A stretch of DNA of 64,000 bases, taken from Porphyra umbilicalis. Lineage: Eukaryota > Rhodophyta > Bangiophyceae > Bangiales > Bangiaceae. Every line of letters starts with the position of its first letter. The first letter of the stretch is position 1. The position numbers were made by a program, and so were the translations under genes. Below are positions 47,298 to 57,185 of this stretch, one piece after another. Location: NCBI GenBank assembly GCA_002049455.2, contig KV919042.1:1-64000 (forward strand), given 5' to 3'. The notes below the pieces were generated by a model, which was not told the DNA's origin, made no database searches, and saw nothing but the letters and a program-made list of their open reading frames with translations.

Positions 47298-49639
47298 TCA
47301 ACCTGGGTACCTACTCCTACCCGGCGAGTGCGGGCGGTCGTCGCGAACGTACCCACCAAACTGGTCGTAACCCGAGTGGTCCGGGTACTCCTGGGCCGAC
47401 CCCCGGTCCGAGGGGCCCGGCCCCACGACGAGCGCGGCACCCTACTCGGTGCCGCCCCCGCCGCGGCGTACCCCCAACAGTGGAGGGGTAGCCGCCCCCA
47501 TGGTAGGGCGCGGCCGAGCCAGCAGGCTCCCCGGCGTACGGGGCCCGACTGGGCCCCCGCCCGCCGAAGCCCCCGCGGGCCCAGCCGCCACCCGCTGGCC
47601 GTGCCCCTCCAAGCGGGAGGCCATCTGGTACCCGATGGCCTCGGGGTGGTGTCCACCAGGAACTGCGCGGCTGCGGCAGACCGGGGGGACGAGGAGTCCC
47701 GCAGTACGGACCCGCCCCCCGGGTGACCCACGCCAGGGTATCCACCAGGGAGGCAACTATCGCCTCCCCATGGGCAGCCCTCAGCGCCCCCGCCGCACTT
47801 GGATAGGTGGTCGCCAAGGCGTGGGCGCACCGCGGGGTGACGTACCCCCAGCTGAGGCTCTGCCCCGCCCCAAGGGGCGGGTAGTACGGCACCCCCGGCG
47901 GGCAAACGTCGGACGGCCCGACCGCCCCGCGGGGATGCCCCCGCCCGGGTGGTCCGCCGGACAGCGCCCCCACGAGCAGGGGGGCGCTCGGCAGTACCTC
48001 GGGTACGCTTGCGCTGCTGGGGGACACTGGCCCCCGGCGCACCCCAACCCGAGTTGGGCGGGGGCGACGTCGCCGTTACCCCCGCCGAGTAGGGGTAGGC
48101 CAGGTCACCCAGGCCCTCACGGAGGCCTATGCGCCCGGCCACCAGGCGTTTGTCACAGTGGACAAACGCCCGAGGCGCCTCGCCCTCCTCCCCGCCAACT
48201 CGGCGGGCCAGGTAGGGCCCGGCCGCCTCCCAGTCCAAGGACTGGTGAAGGTCCAGCAACTCGCTGAGGTACGCGTGCGCGTCCGGGCCGGCCCCCTCCG
48301 CCACGTTGGCGAGGCGGAGCCCCACCAGACGCCCCACTATGGCGGCTGGCAGGTGCCAGAGGTACCCCTTAGTCCGGGCGGAGGCATACCACACCCCCAC
48401 TACCTCCAGCACCCACTGGGTAGCGAGGATGGCCGCCGCCGGGGTAGACTCCCCCGGCGGAGCGCAGTGCCAAAGTAGGCCACTATGCGCGGCATCCGGG
48501 CCGGGAACCCGAAGGCACCTCCATGGCCGACCACCAGGACGGCGTCGGGACGTAGTATGCCCGCCGCGTCGAGGTGTGGACCTGGGAGCTCTCCACTTGA
48601 GAGGCCCGCACCAGGATGCCCGACGCTTCCCGCACCCGGCGTTCGGTGCGGGCGTCCTGGTGGTGAAAGTGGGGGTCCGTCTCCCCCAAGTACGGGGGGG
48701 AGCAACACGCCCACTCCCACGCCACGACGGGCGGCACGTCGTCGGCGGTGGCCCCGTCCATAACATTGGACAGGCGCGCGGCCACGCGCTCCACCCACGG
48801 CGCGTCCCCCGCCTCCTGTAGGGCGGGGAGGTCCGTCGCCACCCCGGCAGGCAGTTCGTACTGCACGGGGTGGCGCGCCAGCCAGCGCTGCCAAGCCGGG
48901 CCCTGCTTGGGCAGCGGGATCGCAGAGTAAAGCGCCCGCAAGCGGCACTCCCCCATCTGACTGGGGGCAGCCGGGGGCGTCCACTGAACCAACGCCCCCG
49001 GCCCCGCAAGTCCCCCTCCCCCACTGCCGGGAGGCGCTCCCGGCGCGGCACCGGCGGGGGGGACTCCTGCTCCATGGGATCATCCCCCGCCTCGCCCGGC
49101 GCCGCTCCGCCGCCGGGGGTGGCCGGCCGGCTGGGCGGCAGCGGCACGCGCGCCGCCGCCGAGCGGACCCGACCGCGTCCTCCCCAGCCGACCGCGTCGG
49201 CGCACTCGACGCGCGGGAGGCCGACGCCGACCCCGCCGTCGACTTGGACCGGCGGGGGGGAGGCGGCGGTTGGGTTGCTTGACTCCCGCCGCCGAGGACT
49301 CCCGGCTCGGGGCGCGGCGTTGGCCTGGCGCGCCCGGCGGGCTGCCTTGCCCCGGGACGCCGCCACGGCCGCGCCACTTGACTTGGTGGCGCCGGCCGGC
49401 GTGGCAGGTGCCGACGCCGCCGCCCCGCCAACCCGCGGGGTGGCCGCCGTCGAGCCCTTGGCCTTGGGGGCGCCCATACTTCCCGGCGCCCCGCCCACCC
49501 GCGGGGACCCCGCCGCAGGGCTGCCCGACTTGGCCGTAGCCGACGCCGGCGTCCCACTCGGCGCCGGCGTCGCGCGCCCCGCACTTGGGGAAGCCATCTC
49601 CTCGGTCGGCGCCACTGCCGTCGACCGCGAGGAGGCCAT
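47298..49639 (-). CDS. Antisense accessory ORF of element A, frameshifted
   Basis: Not recognised as any known family. It lies 3' of pol and reads on the opposite strand, from the ATG at 49639 (MASSRSTAVAPTEE) to a TGA at 47298-47300, about 780 codons. Residues 1-~210 are Ala/Pro/Ser/Gly-rich. Then comes a structured core read in changing frames: WTPPAAPSQMGECRLRALYS, AWQRWLARHPVQYELPAGVA, RMPRIVAYFGTALRRG, WVLEVVGVWYASARTKGYLW, GAGPDAHAYLSELLDLHQS, AAHGEAIVASLVDTLAWV. A Gly/Pro-rich tail follows. At least five frameshifts break this copy, e.g. near 49003, 48500, 48440, 48000 and 47700. The reading frame at its 3' end matches element C and a third relic at 53-54 kb, which argues for a true protein. 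No membrane segments and no metal-binding motif. Confidence 0.6.
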
Positions 49640-50224
49640 AGCCGCCGCGCCCGGGTAGGGGGGCGGCGAGGGGGAGGGGGGTGCCCCGCGCACAGAGGGA
49701 CGAGGGGGAGGCTCTCAACTCGAGTAGCGGTGGAGGGGGGACGGTGACGGTCGGTAGTGGACGGCGTCCCCGTCTGTCCCCCGCCTACCCCCTTTTTATG
49801 AGCCCCTGTGTGGGGACAGGGGCCCTTACCCCGGGCCCCCTCAGCCCCACCCCGCGGGCCACTCCCCCTGGACGACTCCCCACTGGGGGGGGGGGCCCGC
49901 ACGACAGCCCCCCAGGTGGGGGGCGGGGGGGATGCCATACTGGGCACCCGCCCCCTGTTGGCCCACCGGGCACGGTTAGCGGGCCCGCCCCGGACACGCG
50001 GCAACACCCCTGGCCCCCGCTGCCGTGTCCACCGTACGGCGACGGCGCGTACCCCCTTGCCCCGGGGGGGCGCCCCCACGATCCGGGGCAGCCATCGCTG
50101 GCGAGGACCGGGGCAGCACCCGGGCCCCACACTGGGGAGCCGGCGGCTAGCTGTCCTGGCCCGCCCGCCACACTCGGGCGGGCCCGCCCCCCTGGCTCTG
50201 GGCCGCCGGGACGGCGACCCCTTT
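49640..50224. other. 3' non-coding region of element A
   Basis: GC-rich, with C- and G-runs; between the start of the antisense ORF and the polypurine tract. It would hold the promoter of the antisense ORF if there is one; no recognisable box is seen. Confidence 0.4.
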
Positions 50225-50234
50225 AGAAGGGGGA
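50225..50234 (+). other. Polypurine tract of element A
   Basis: AGAAGGGGGA followed by AT and then the LTR start TGTGACGG at 50237. This is the expected plus-strand primer position and identifies the following LTR as the 3' LTR of A. Confidence 0.7.
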
Positions 50235-50236
50235 AT

Positions 50237-50957
50237 TGTGACGGTCCGTCACATGGCCCCCCACACTCGGGAACCAGATTCCCCGGAAATATGCCCCACT
50301 AACGCATATTTCAAATTGTTCCGTTGGCGACCCACTTGTGATCATCTCGTGGCTCACCAACCACAACCGCAATCCCAATACTTCCTGGGATTCGTAACCC
50401 CCCGAGCGGGCCCTACTTAAGGGCCTAATTTTGTGTAAACCCAACTTGGATTATCGACTTATGTTACTTTGGCCCCTGACCCCGGGGCGCCGCGAGGGTG
50501 TCACGTAGCACCCTTCCCCCGCCTCTACTCAAGGCGGTATTCGAAGCTTCGGCCGTCCTCCGGGTTATGGGCCCAGTGGGCCCTGAGGAGGGGCTTTCCG
50601 TGGTCCTTTGAGGGTGTCTGAGGAGGGTTTTCCGAGGGTCTTTGAGGGAGTCTGGGGAGGGTTTTCCGAGGGTCCTTTGAGGGTGTCTGAGGAGGGTTTT
50701 CCGAGGGTCCGAGGGGAATGGATGGGATAAGAGGGTGAGGCGTGAGTGTCGCCTCGAGGCCTTCGACGCGGGCAAGTAAACTTCCGGTCACACAACTCGT
50801 GTTTGTCGCTCGGGGCGCCTTCCCCCGGTCGACGCCGTGCGTGTGTGCTCTTCGGGGTTTCCTTCCGGGGCGGGTATTCCCCGACAGGACTACCCGGCGA
50901 CACGGTTTGGCTCGCCCTCCCCCCAACTGGGCGGGGTGGGCTGAGCGTGTTGTCACA
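50237..50957 (+). repeat. 3' LTR of element A
   Basis: 721 bp with the same ends and terminal palindrome as the 5' LTR, and the same threefold 35-bp tandem repeat at about 50600-50704. Its right edge cuts into a gag relic that reads on the minus strand. Confidence 0.92.
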
Positions 50958-52290
50958 AGACGTGCATCCAACTTGGGACACGTCTCGGCCCAGTGTCCCT
51001 TTTGGCCACACTGCCGACAAGGCTGAGTGTCCGGTCGATCATCGGAGTGGGCAGTCGTCGGTGTAGTAGCCGCGACTTCCGATTCCTCACCCTCGCCCCG
51101 CGCATAGTAGGCACGGGTACGTGGCGGGGTGCGAGGCACAAGGGGTTGCTTCGCCTGGTGCCGAAGGCTTCTTGCCTCGCTCGCCTTACGGGCTTCCTCC
51201 GCCCGCTCTTTCTGCTGCTCAGAGCGGAGCCAGCGAAACTCGTCACCCTTAGTCTGGGCAAGGCGAGCCAGCTCGGCCAAAGTAATGGCCGGCTTGTTTC
51301 GCTCACGTACTGTGGCGCGCACCGCCCGGTGAACGCCCTCCACGAAGCGCCCCTTCAGGGCGCCCGACTCATGGAGAAAACCGCACTCGGTACTCATCCG
51401 GCGCAGCCGTTCGGCGAAGGACAACTCGTCCTCGCCGTCCTCATGGGACGCTCGATTAAACTCTTCCACTCGAAGAGCGAAGGATGCCTCATCGGCATGC
51501 ATCCGGATCATCCAGTTGACAAGTTCCAAGTAGGAGGTCACCTCCCCAGGGTTGCCCCCACGCCGAGTAGGCATGACGGCCATCACCTCTGAGCGGAGTG
51601 GCTCGCGGGTCTGCAGAACATAGAAGGCCTCGCCTTCTGAGACGAAACTGTCGTCACACGCTTTTGCGAATTTACGCAAGAACTGGAAAACCTTGTGACG
51701 TGGGGTCCCGTCCCACTCGGATCAGGACCCGAAGGAGTGTGAGATATCCTTCTTGAGCCGACCCATGTTATGGGCCTGCTCGCGCGTGTAGAGAGTTGAC
51801 TTGTTCTCCAACGCGTACGTCTCACAGTCAAACATATCTTTATGCGGGGATTGTTCACTGTGCTCCGGGACGGTGCAGCTCGTACCGATGAGGCAAGACT
51901 GCCCCGGATGGGCGCATAGTCCGCGCCCGCACTACGAGGTTGCCCACGCGAAATTGACGCGTGGGTACGCCGCGGCGTTCAGAAGGAGTCCTACTGGGTG
52001 CCGGGTGTACGGATATAGGGGGAGTCCCCCCTGAATACTCTCCGTCTGAGGACTGCGACGTATAGACCAAATGACGACGGGGGGACGAGTTGCCACCCCG
52101 ACGCGTTCAGGCCCTGGGGCTTGGAACCGAAGCCACCGCGGGCGACCCCTGTGGGGATTGCGCCACCTCCGTCCGTACCATGTGGGTGATTGCGTGCACC
52201 AGCTCTGGACCGATCACCCCTCTGAGCCCGAGGAGAACGACTAGAGCTCCCACCCGGCGGCTCTTGTGCAAAAGTGGGCACATTCCAACC
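50958..52290 (-). pseudogene. Gypsy gag relic B, cut by element A
   Basis: Read on the minus strand this is a diverged relative of the A/C gag. A Ser/Arg-rich N-terminal part (QEPPGGSSSRSPRAQRG) precedes DMFDCETYALENKSTLYTRE. A TGA at 51722-51724 follows, then KVFQFLRKFAKACDDSFVSE, NPGEVTSYLELVNWMIR and GALKGRFVEGVHRAVRATVR. An intact zinc knuckle CRQCGQKGHWAETCP lies near 50990. The frame runs straight into LTR DNA at 50957, so the rest of this element has been removed or displaced. Comparison with A and C gives the family's unbroken knuckle. Confidence 0.85.
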
Positions 52291-52740
52291 AACCAGAGTC
52301 GAGGACGGCCTCTCAGTCCGCGACGGACGGGCCGGCCGACTTCCGCCGAAGAGAATGCCAGCACCCGGATGGAGACTCTCGGCATTACTGCGAACCGAGG
52401 GTGCCCAGCCGGGGTGCGAACGCCACTGGGCCCGGCTGGCAAGGCCTGGGGGCGAAACAAAGACCCACGCCGAGGATCACCACATCCCCGTCGCTCTGAC
52501 TCAGTGGGTCGCGCTCGTCGGCGGACCGACACTCTGGGGGAGGTCAACACCGCCCGCACCACTAGTCATTCCGGAGCGCCCGGGGGGGAACTCACGCCCA
52601 CCCCTGTCCATCGGGCCCCAACTTGGGGCTCGCCAACCTGGCGTTGCAGGGTTGCAACGCGAGGGAAGTAATCGCTGGGGAAGAAGGTCGACTCGACTTC
52701 CTCCGAGGGCCCCTCGAGGATGACAAAGTGTGTCCTGCCT

Positions 52741-52982
52741 CCCCTGCTGCTCCACCAAATGTGGCGACAACCCTAACCCAGGCGATCGAAATGCATGGAC
52801 GGTCTCATGGGGCGGCGGTGGTACGTCACGGCTGACCGTCGTGGGCTTGTCGGACGATGGGCCACAAAGGGTGATCGGGATTGTGCCTGACGAACAAGGG
52901 GCTCTCCCAAGGGTGATACGCAAACGACCCGCGTGGAGTTTATTGGTCGCTGACGCGCCGTACGGCACCATCGACACTACAA
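52741..52982 (-). repeat. Probable 5' LTR end and PBS of relic B
   Basis: On the minus strand the PBS string found in A and C (TGGTGGAGCAGCAGGGG) lies at 52757-52741, preceded by two bases and an LTR-like end CCACA at 52760. The LTR itself does not resemble those of A and C. A possible start (TGTAGTG) lies at about 52982, giving ~220 bp, but this end is a guess. Confidence 0.5.
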
Positions 52983-53062
52983 GACCCCTACACTACTACG
53001 CGCTACGACTACGACTCCAGAGGGCACTGCCCCTCACTCTTTCATTACTATCCCACCTTCGG

Positions 53063-54126
53063 TCAACGGCGGGCCGACGAAGGTCCACCCCACTCGAGAC
53101 CGGGCGGAACACGGGGGCGCTGCGCCGGCGGCTCCTCGTGGTAGACGTAGCGGTCGCGGTGATGCTGCTGCCGACGATTGGCACCACCGGCGGCCACGCC
53201 GACCTCGCGAAGGAGAACCGCGCGGATGCTGCGCCGACCGACCAACTGGAGAAAACTCCTCCAAGTGATGGGGGGAAACCCCGGGGTGGTCGCGGCCCAC
53301 TGGGCAATCGAGTCGCCAAACGACACCACGGTGTGGCTCAAGCCGGTTACCAGGGTCCCCATGGTGTAGCCGTGGAGTTCCCCGGGGTCGCAAGCCACGA
53401 TGCGCGCCAACCCCTGCGGGACGCGGTCCGAGGGAATGTGGTCGAGCTGGTCGAAGGCCACGTCGAGGATGTCGCGGTGTTCCACAGGGTCGAACGAGAC
53501 GATGAGGCTACCGCCGGAGTTGCCCCCAGAGGGGGCGGCGGATGCGGTCGGCGGCGACGGACCGGAGGGGACGACCCCGCTGCGCCCGTCACCACGGAGG
53601 AAGCAGGCGGCTCGGTCCCACCCCGGGGTAACGTGGGCTGCCGGCAGCTGAAACGGCGGCGGCCCAACCCCCACGGGCGGGCCGTAGCCACGCGCCTCAA
53701 GGATGTCCGCGGTGTACGGCAAGTCGAAGGGGCGAAGGTCCTCGGCGACCTTGGCGCGGGTTCCGTCGTCGTCCACCTCGAGGGAAGCCCAGATCCAACC
53801 TCGCGGTCCGGACGGTCGGTGCTACGCGCACGGAGGCGCTGATGGAAGGCCTCCGAATCGGGGAGCTGGTCCCGAGGTCCAACAACGCCCCGAGGGTGGC
53901 GGTCGCCTGCGCGTCGGGACCGCGGCGTTGACGCAGATTTTGGGCGGCCCGACGGAGCGATCCAATCGAGGAGACGCGAAGGGTAACGCCACAAGACCCG
54001 ACCGGTGCAAAACGTCTCGAGGATACGACGGCCGCCGCGAGGGCCCACTCGCTACGGAAAGCCCACGAGGCCGCCGCCCCGCAAAGGTCGTCCGTGGCGT
54101 AAGCGTGCACCCACGGGAGTTCCACC
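53063..54126 (-). pseudogene. Relic homologous to the antisense ORF protein
   Basis: Two adjoining minus-strand frames, 54126 to ~53790 and 53776 to 53063, make about 350 residues with no named family. Several blocks line up in order with the antisense protein of elements A and C. QRRGPDAQATATLGALLDLG pairs with GAGPDAHAYLSELLDLH, and EWALAAAVVSSRRF with QWVLEVVGVWYASA. LHGYTMGTLVTGLSHTV pairs with AHGEAIVASLVDTLAWV, and AQWAATTPGFPPITWRSFLQ with AQFLVETTPEAIGYQMASRL. It lies on the same strand as the pol relic to its right, but an N at 54127 separates the two, so their linkage is uncertain. Confidence 0.5.
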
Positions 54127-54127
54127 A
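54127..54127. other. Undetermined base, possible assembly join
   Basis: The only N in the window. Reverse-transcriptase/RNase H sequence lies to its right (minus strand) and the unrelated relic above to its left. It may be a single uncalled base or a placeholder for a gap. Confidence 0.6.
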
Positions 54128-55980
54128 NCACTGTGCTTCGAAGGTCTTCGAATGCGGCGATGGCCTCGTCAGTTGGTGGTGGTAGGTCCGGTGGGATCTC
54201 GGCCCTAGTCAGGGCGTTCAGGGGCTTCGCTCGTTTGGCAAAGTCCTTGACGAAACGTCGATAGACGTTGCACATGCCCAAGAAGCTTTTCAGCTGGGTC
54301 TTTTTCGTTGTAAACTTGGCATGCTTCAGAGCATCCACGTTTTTGTTATGCACGTGCAGTTGCCCGGGGCGGACAATGTGTCCGAGGTACTCGACTTCGT
54401 CCTAGAACCAGGTGCACTTTTCCATGTTTAGGGTAACCCCGTTCTCGCTTAGACGGTGCGGAACCGTATCATCGTCTTTGACGTGTTGTTCCGCGTTTGC
54501 GGACAAGATGATGACATCGTCTGAGCAGACAAGGCATATCTGCCATTGTCAGCCCGAGAAGATAATATCCAACGCGCGCTGAAAGGTAGCGGGCGCGTTC
54601 GTCAAGCCAAAAGGCATTGATAACCAGTGGTATATACCACAATGCGTTGTAAAAGCCGTATTCTCTTGGACTTCCTTGCGTAAGGGCACTTGCCAGTACC
54701 CGGCGGTGCAGTCGAGAGACGTGGACACCTGGACATCTCCCAAGGGGTCGAGGCAGTTCTCCATCCGAGGCAAGGGTCAAGCATCCTTCTTGGTGATGTT
54801 GTTTAACCGACGATAGTCGACACAGAATCGGGCTTTGCCGTTCTTCTTTGGTACAATTACCACGGAGCTTGCCCAAGCACTGTGGCTAGGGGCAATGACG
54901 TTGATCTTCAACATCTTGTTGACCTCATCAGCGATGATCTGCCGTTTGAATGGCCCGGTCAGGTAAGGTTGGGCCCGTATGGGCAGAGCGTCTGGGGGAG
55001 TGACGATGGCTTGCTGCGTAGCACGGATGACACCTAGGGTTCCATCCCACATCGACGAATGCGTCTTGTGCATGTCTCGAACCTGCTTGTGCAGGTACTC
55101 GGGGGCCTCACTGAGGTTAAGGTCCTCGAGTGGGTCACGACTCGCGTCGTCCGATGAAGTATCGGTTCCGTCTTTTGGATTGTTGTCATCGAAAACGGCG
55201 GCCAACATCGGCCCTTGGTAGAGTTCTGCAAACCCCAAGGTTGAGTTCTTGCGAACAATGACTCGGTGTTTGCTAACGTTGCATAGCTTGACTAGGAAGG
55301 CTTCGTCGGGCTTGACGATGGCAAGGCCGCGGGCGACCGCCATTGACTTATGTCGGCATAACCGAGCGTTCGGTGTGATGGTTACCAGGGGTGTCGCATG
55401 TGGCCATGATCCGCTACTCTTGTTGTCCGTCGACACGTACCTGTTTACAGGCTCTCACCCTTGCGGGCTTGTCTTGACAATGGCGGTCCCAGGCACTGTT
55501 ATTAAGACAAGCCAATATCGGCGTTGGCCAAGGAAGCTCCTCCGTGCAGCGCACGTGCTCCTGCCAGACGATCTTCCGCAAACGTGGCAAGATCGCGTCG
55601 ATGTTTTGTTTAATGAACTCGGTGCCAAGACAGCACAGGACTGACAAGTTGTCGGAAACGAGCAATTGGTCAAATAGACGAACACCTCCGTTGTCTACAT
55701 ACAGATTAATGGCATACTTCGTCACGAGACGATTGTTGTTTGCATCTTGGATGCGCGGAAGCGTGGTCAAATATTCGGCGTCAGCCATCCAGTTCGCAGG
55801 GAGAACACTAATTCGCACTATGTTCACCCCGGCATCCGTGTCAAGTACAGGGCGGCAGCTCCGCAACAAGCTCATGCACGGGCCAAGCGTGGCGGAGATC
55901 TCGTAGTGCCGTAAGGCACCACGCAACAGTCTTGTTACCGTACGCTTTCGCGTTCCGACGGGCAACCCCAAGTCTGGCAC
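54128..55980 (-). pseudogene. Second-lineage gypsy pol relic
   Basis: Minus-strand pieces in order: a protease remnant with LDTDAGVNIVR (the family has DTGAG, so the Gly is mutated) at ~55840; a reverse transcriptase N-terminal part, MLKINVIAPSHSAWASSVVI and ARFCVDYRRLNNITKKDA, ending at 54777; STSLDCTAGYWQVPLRKEVQ at ~54700; an active-site remnant CSDDVIILS (usually YxDD) at ~54510; and KTQLKSFLGMCNVYRRFVKD near 54300. Stops and shifts separate them. The protease and knuckle types differ from A and C, so this is another gypsy lineage. Truncated at the N at 54127. Confidence 0.82.
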
Positions 55981-56036
55981 CCGGCCTAGGCGTTTTTCGA
56001 GTCGTCCACGGCGTCGGCCGGATGTTCGATGTCGTC

Positions 56037-56291
56037 TTATTTGACGTTACCGTCGGCAATGGCATGAACGACGATGAGCGGTTGGCGACGCTCGCGAGGG
56101 CGATAGGGTTCGGCACACTGTGCGGCGAAGTGCTTCGGCTGGTTACAATTGTAACAGATGTCAGCGCGATTGGCTTGAGGGACGGCGGCCCGCGGGGGCG
56201 GCGGGGTGCTGACCGGTTTTGACGATCGCTCCGTCGTCGTCCGCTGGTCCTGTGTCGCGAAGGCGAATTTGATTGCCTTTGCGCGGGTCAT
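56037..56291 (-). pseudogene. Gag zinc-knuckle fragment, cut by element C
   Basis: A minus-strand frame with CYNCNQPKHFAAQCAEP, a complete CX2CX4HX4C zinc knuckle, preceded by a Thr/Pro-rich stretch. It lies just upstream of the protease remnant of the 54-56 kb relic and is evidently the end of its gag. Its 5' side is cut at 56294 by the LTR of element C. Confidence 0.8.
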
Positions 56292-56294
56292 CTT

Positions 56295-57023
56295 TGTGAC
56301 GGTCCGTCACATGGCCCCCATACTCCGGGAACCAGATTCCCCGGAAATATGCCCCACTAACGCATATTTCAAGTTGTTCCGTTGGCGACCCACTTGTGAT
56401 CATCTCGTGGCTCACCAACCACAACCGCAATCCCAATACTTCCCTGGGATTCGTAACCCCCCCGAGCGGGACCCTACTTGAGGGCCTAACTTTTTGTAAA
56501 CACAACTTGGATTATCGACTTATGTTACTTTGTGCCCCTGACCCCGGGGCGCCGCGAGGGTGTCACGTAGCACCCTTCCCCCCGCCTCTACTCAAGGCGG
56601 TATTCAAAGCTTCGGCCGTCCTCCGGGTTATGGGCCCAGTGGGCCCTGAGGAGAGGGCTTTCCGTGGGTCCTTTGAGGGTGTCTGAGGAGGGTTTTCCGA
56701 GGGTCCTTTGAGGGAGTCTGGGGAGGGTTTTCCGAGGGTCCTTTGAGGGTGTCTGAGGAGGGTTTTCCGAGGGTCCGAGGGGAACGGATGGGATAAGAGG
56801 GTGAGGCGTGAGTGTCGCCTCGAGGCCTTCGACGCGGGCAAGTAAACTTCCGGTCACACAACTCATGTTTGTCGCTCGGGGCGCCTTCCCCCGGTCGTCG
56901 CCGTGCGTGTGTGCTCTTCGGGGTTTCCTTCTGAGGCGGGTATTCCCCGACAGGACTACCCGGCGACACGGTTTGGCTCGCCCTCCCCCCAACTGGGTGG
57001 GGTGGGCTGAGCGTGTTGTCACA
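56295..57023 (+). repeat. 5' LTR of element C
   Basis: 729 bp, TGTGACGG to TTGTCACA, nearly identical to the LTRs of A. The 35-bp tandem unit is present three times at 56666-56770. A primer-binding site like that of A begins at 57026. Confidence 0.92.
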
Positions 57024-57185
57024 TTTGGTGGAGCAGCAGGGGAGGAAGGCAACTCAACCTTCCTCGGGGTGGTGGCGGTGCGCCAATTCGCCGCGGAGGG
57101 AACCTAGTTGGTCCTCCTCCCCTTGGAGCCCAGCGCTGCGGGCGGTGCCCCGCAACGCCAGGTTTGGCTGAGTCCGGCCGGGTCG

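Larger units (their letters stand above)
40081..50957 (+). mobile_element. Ty3/gypsy element A, full length
   Basis: A 10.9-kb LTR retrotransposon: 5' LTR, primer-binding site, gag, pol, a long opposite-strand ORF, a polypurine tract and 3' LTR. The pol C-terminus carries a chromodomain, as in chromoviruses. The two LTRs differ by scattered substitutions and short indels, and both gag and pol carry frameshifts and stops, so it is an old, inactive copy. The flanks differ (AGTGG before the 5' LTR, AGACG after the 3' LTR), so no target-site duplication is visible. Confidence 0.88.

Noticed and set aside
48400..50130. A 576-codon minus-strand frame overlapping the antisense ORF
   Set aside because: Mostly a shifted shadow of the antisense ORF and of GC-rich DNA upstream of its ATG; only a short piece near 48450-48510 appears to carry the true frame.
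50237..50957. Solo LTR inserted in relic B
   Set aside because: It is preceded by a polypurine tract and the body of element A, and no duplication flanks it, so it is the 3' LTR of A.
50525..51679. A 384-codon minus-strand frame
   Set aside because: It fuses relic-B gag with LTR DNA of element A across the insertion edge; only the gag part is real.
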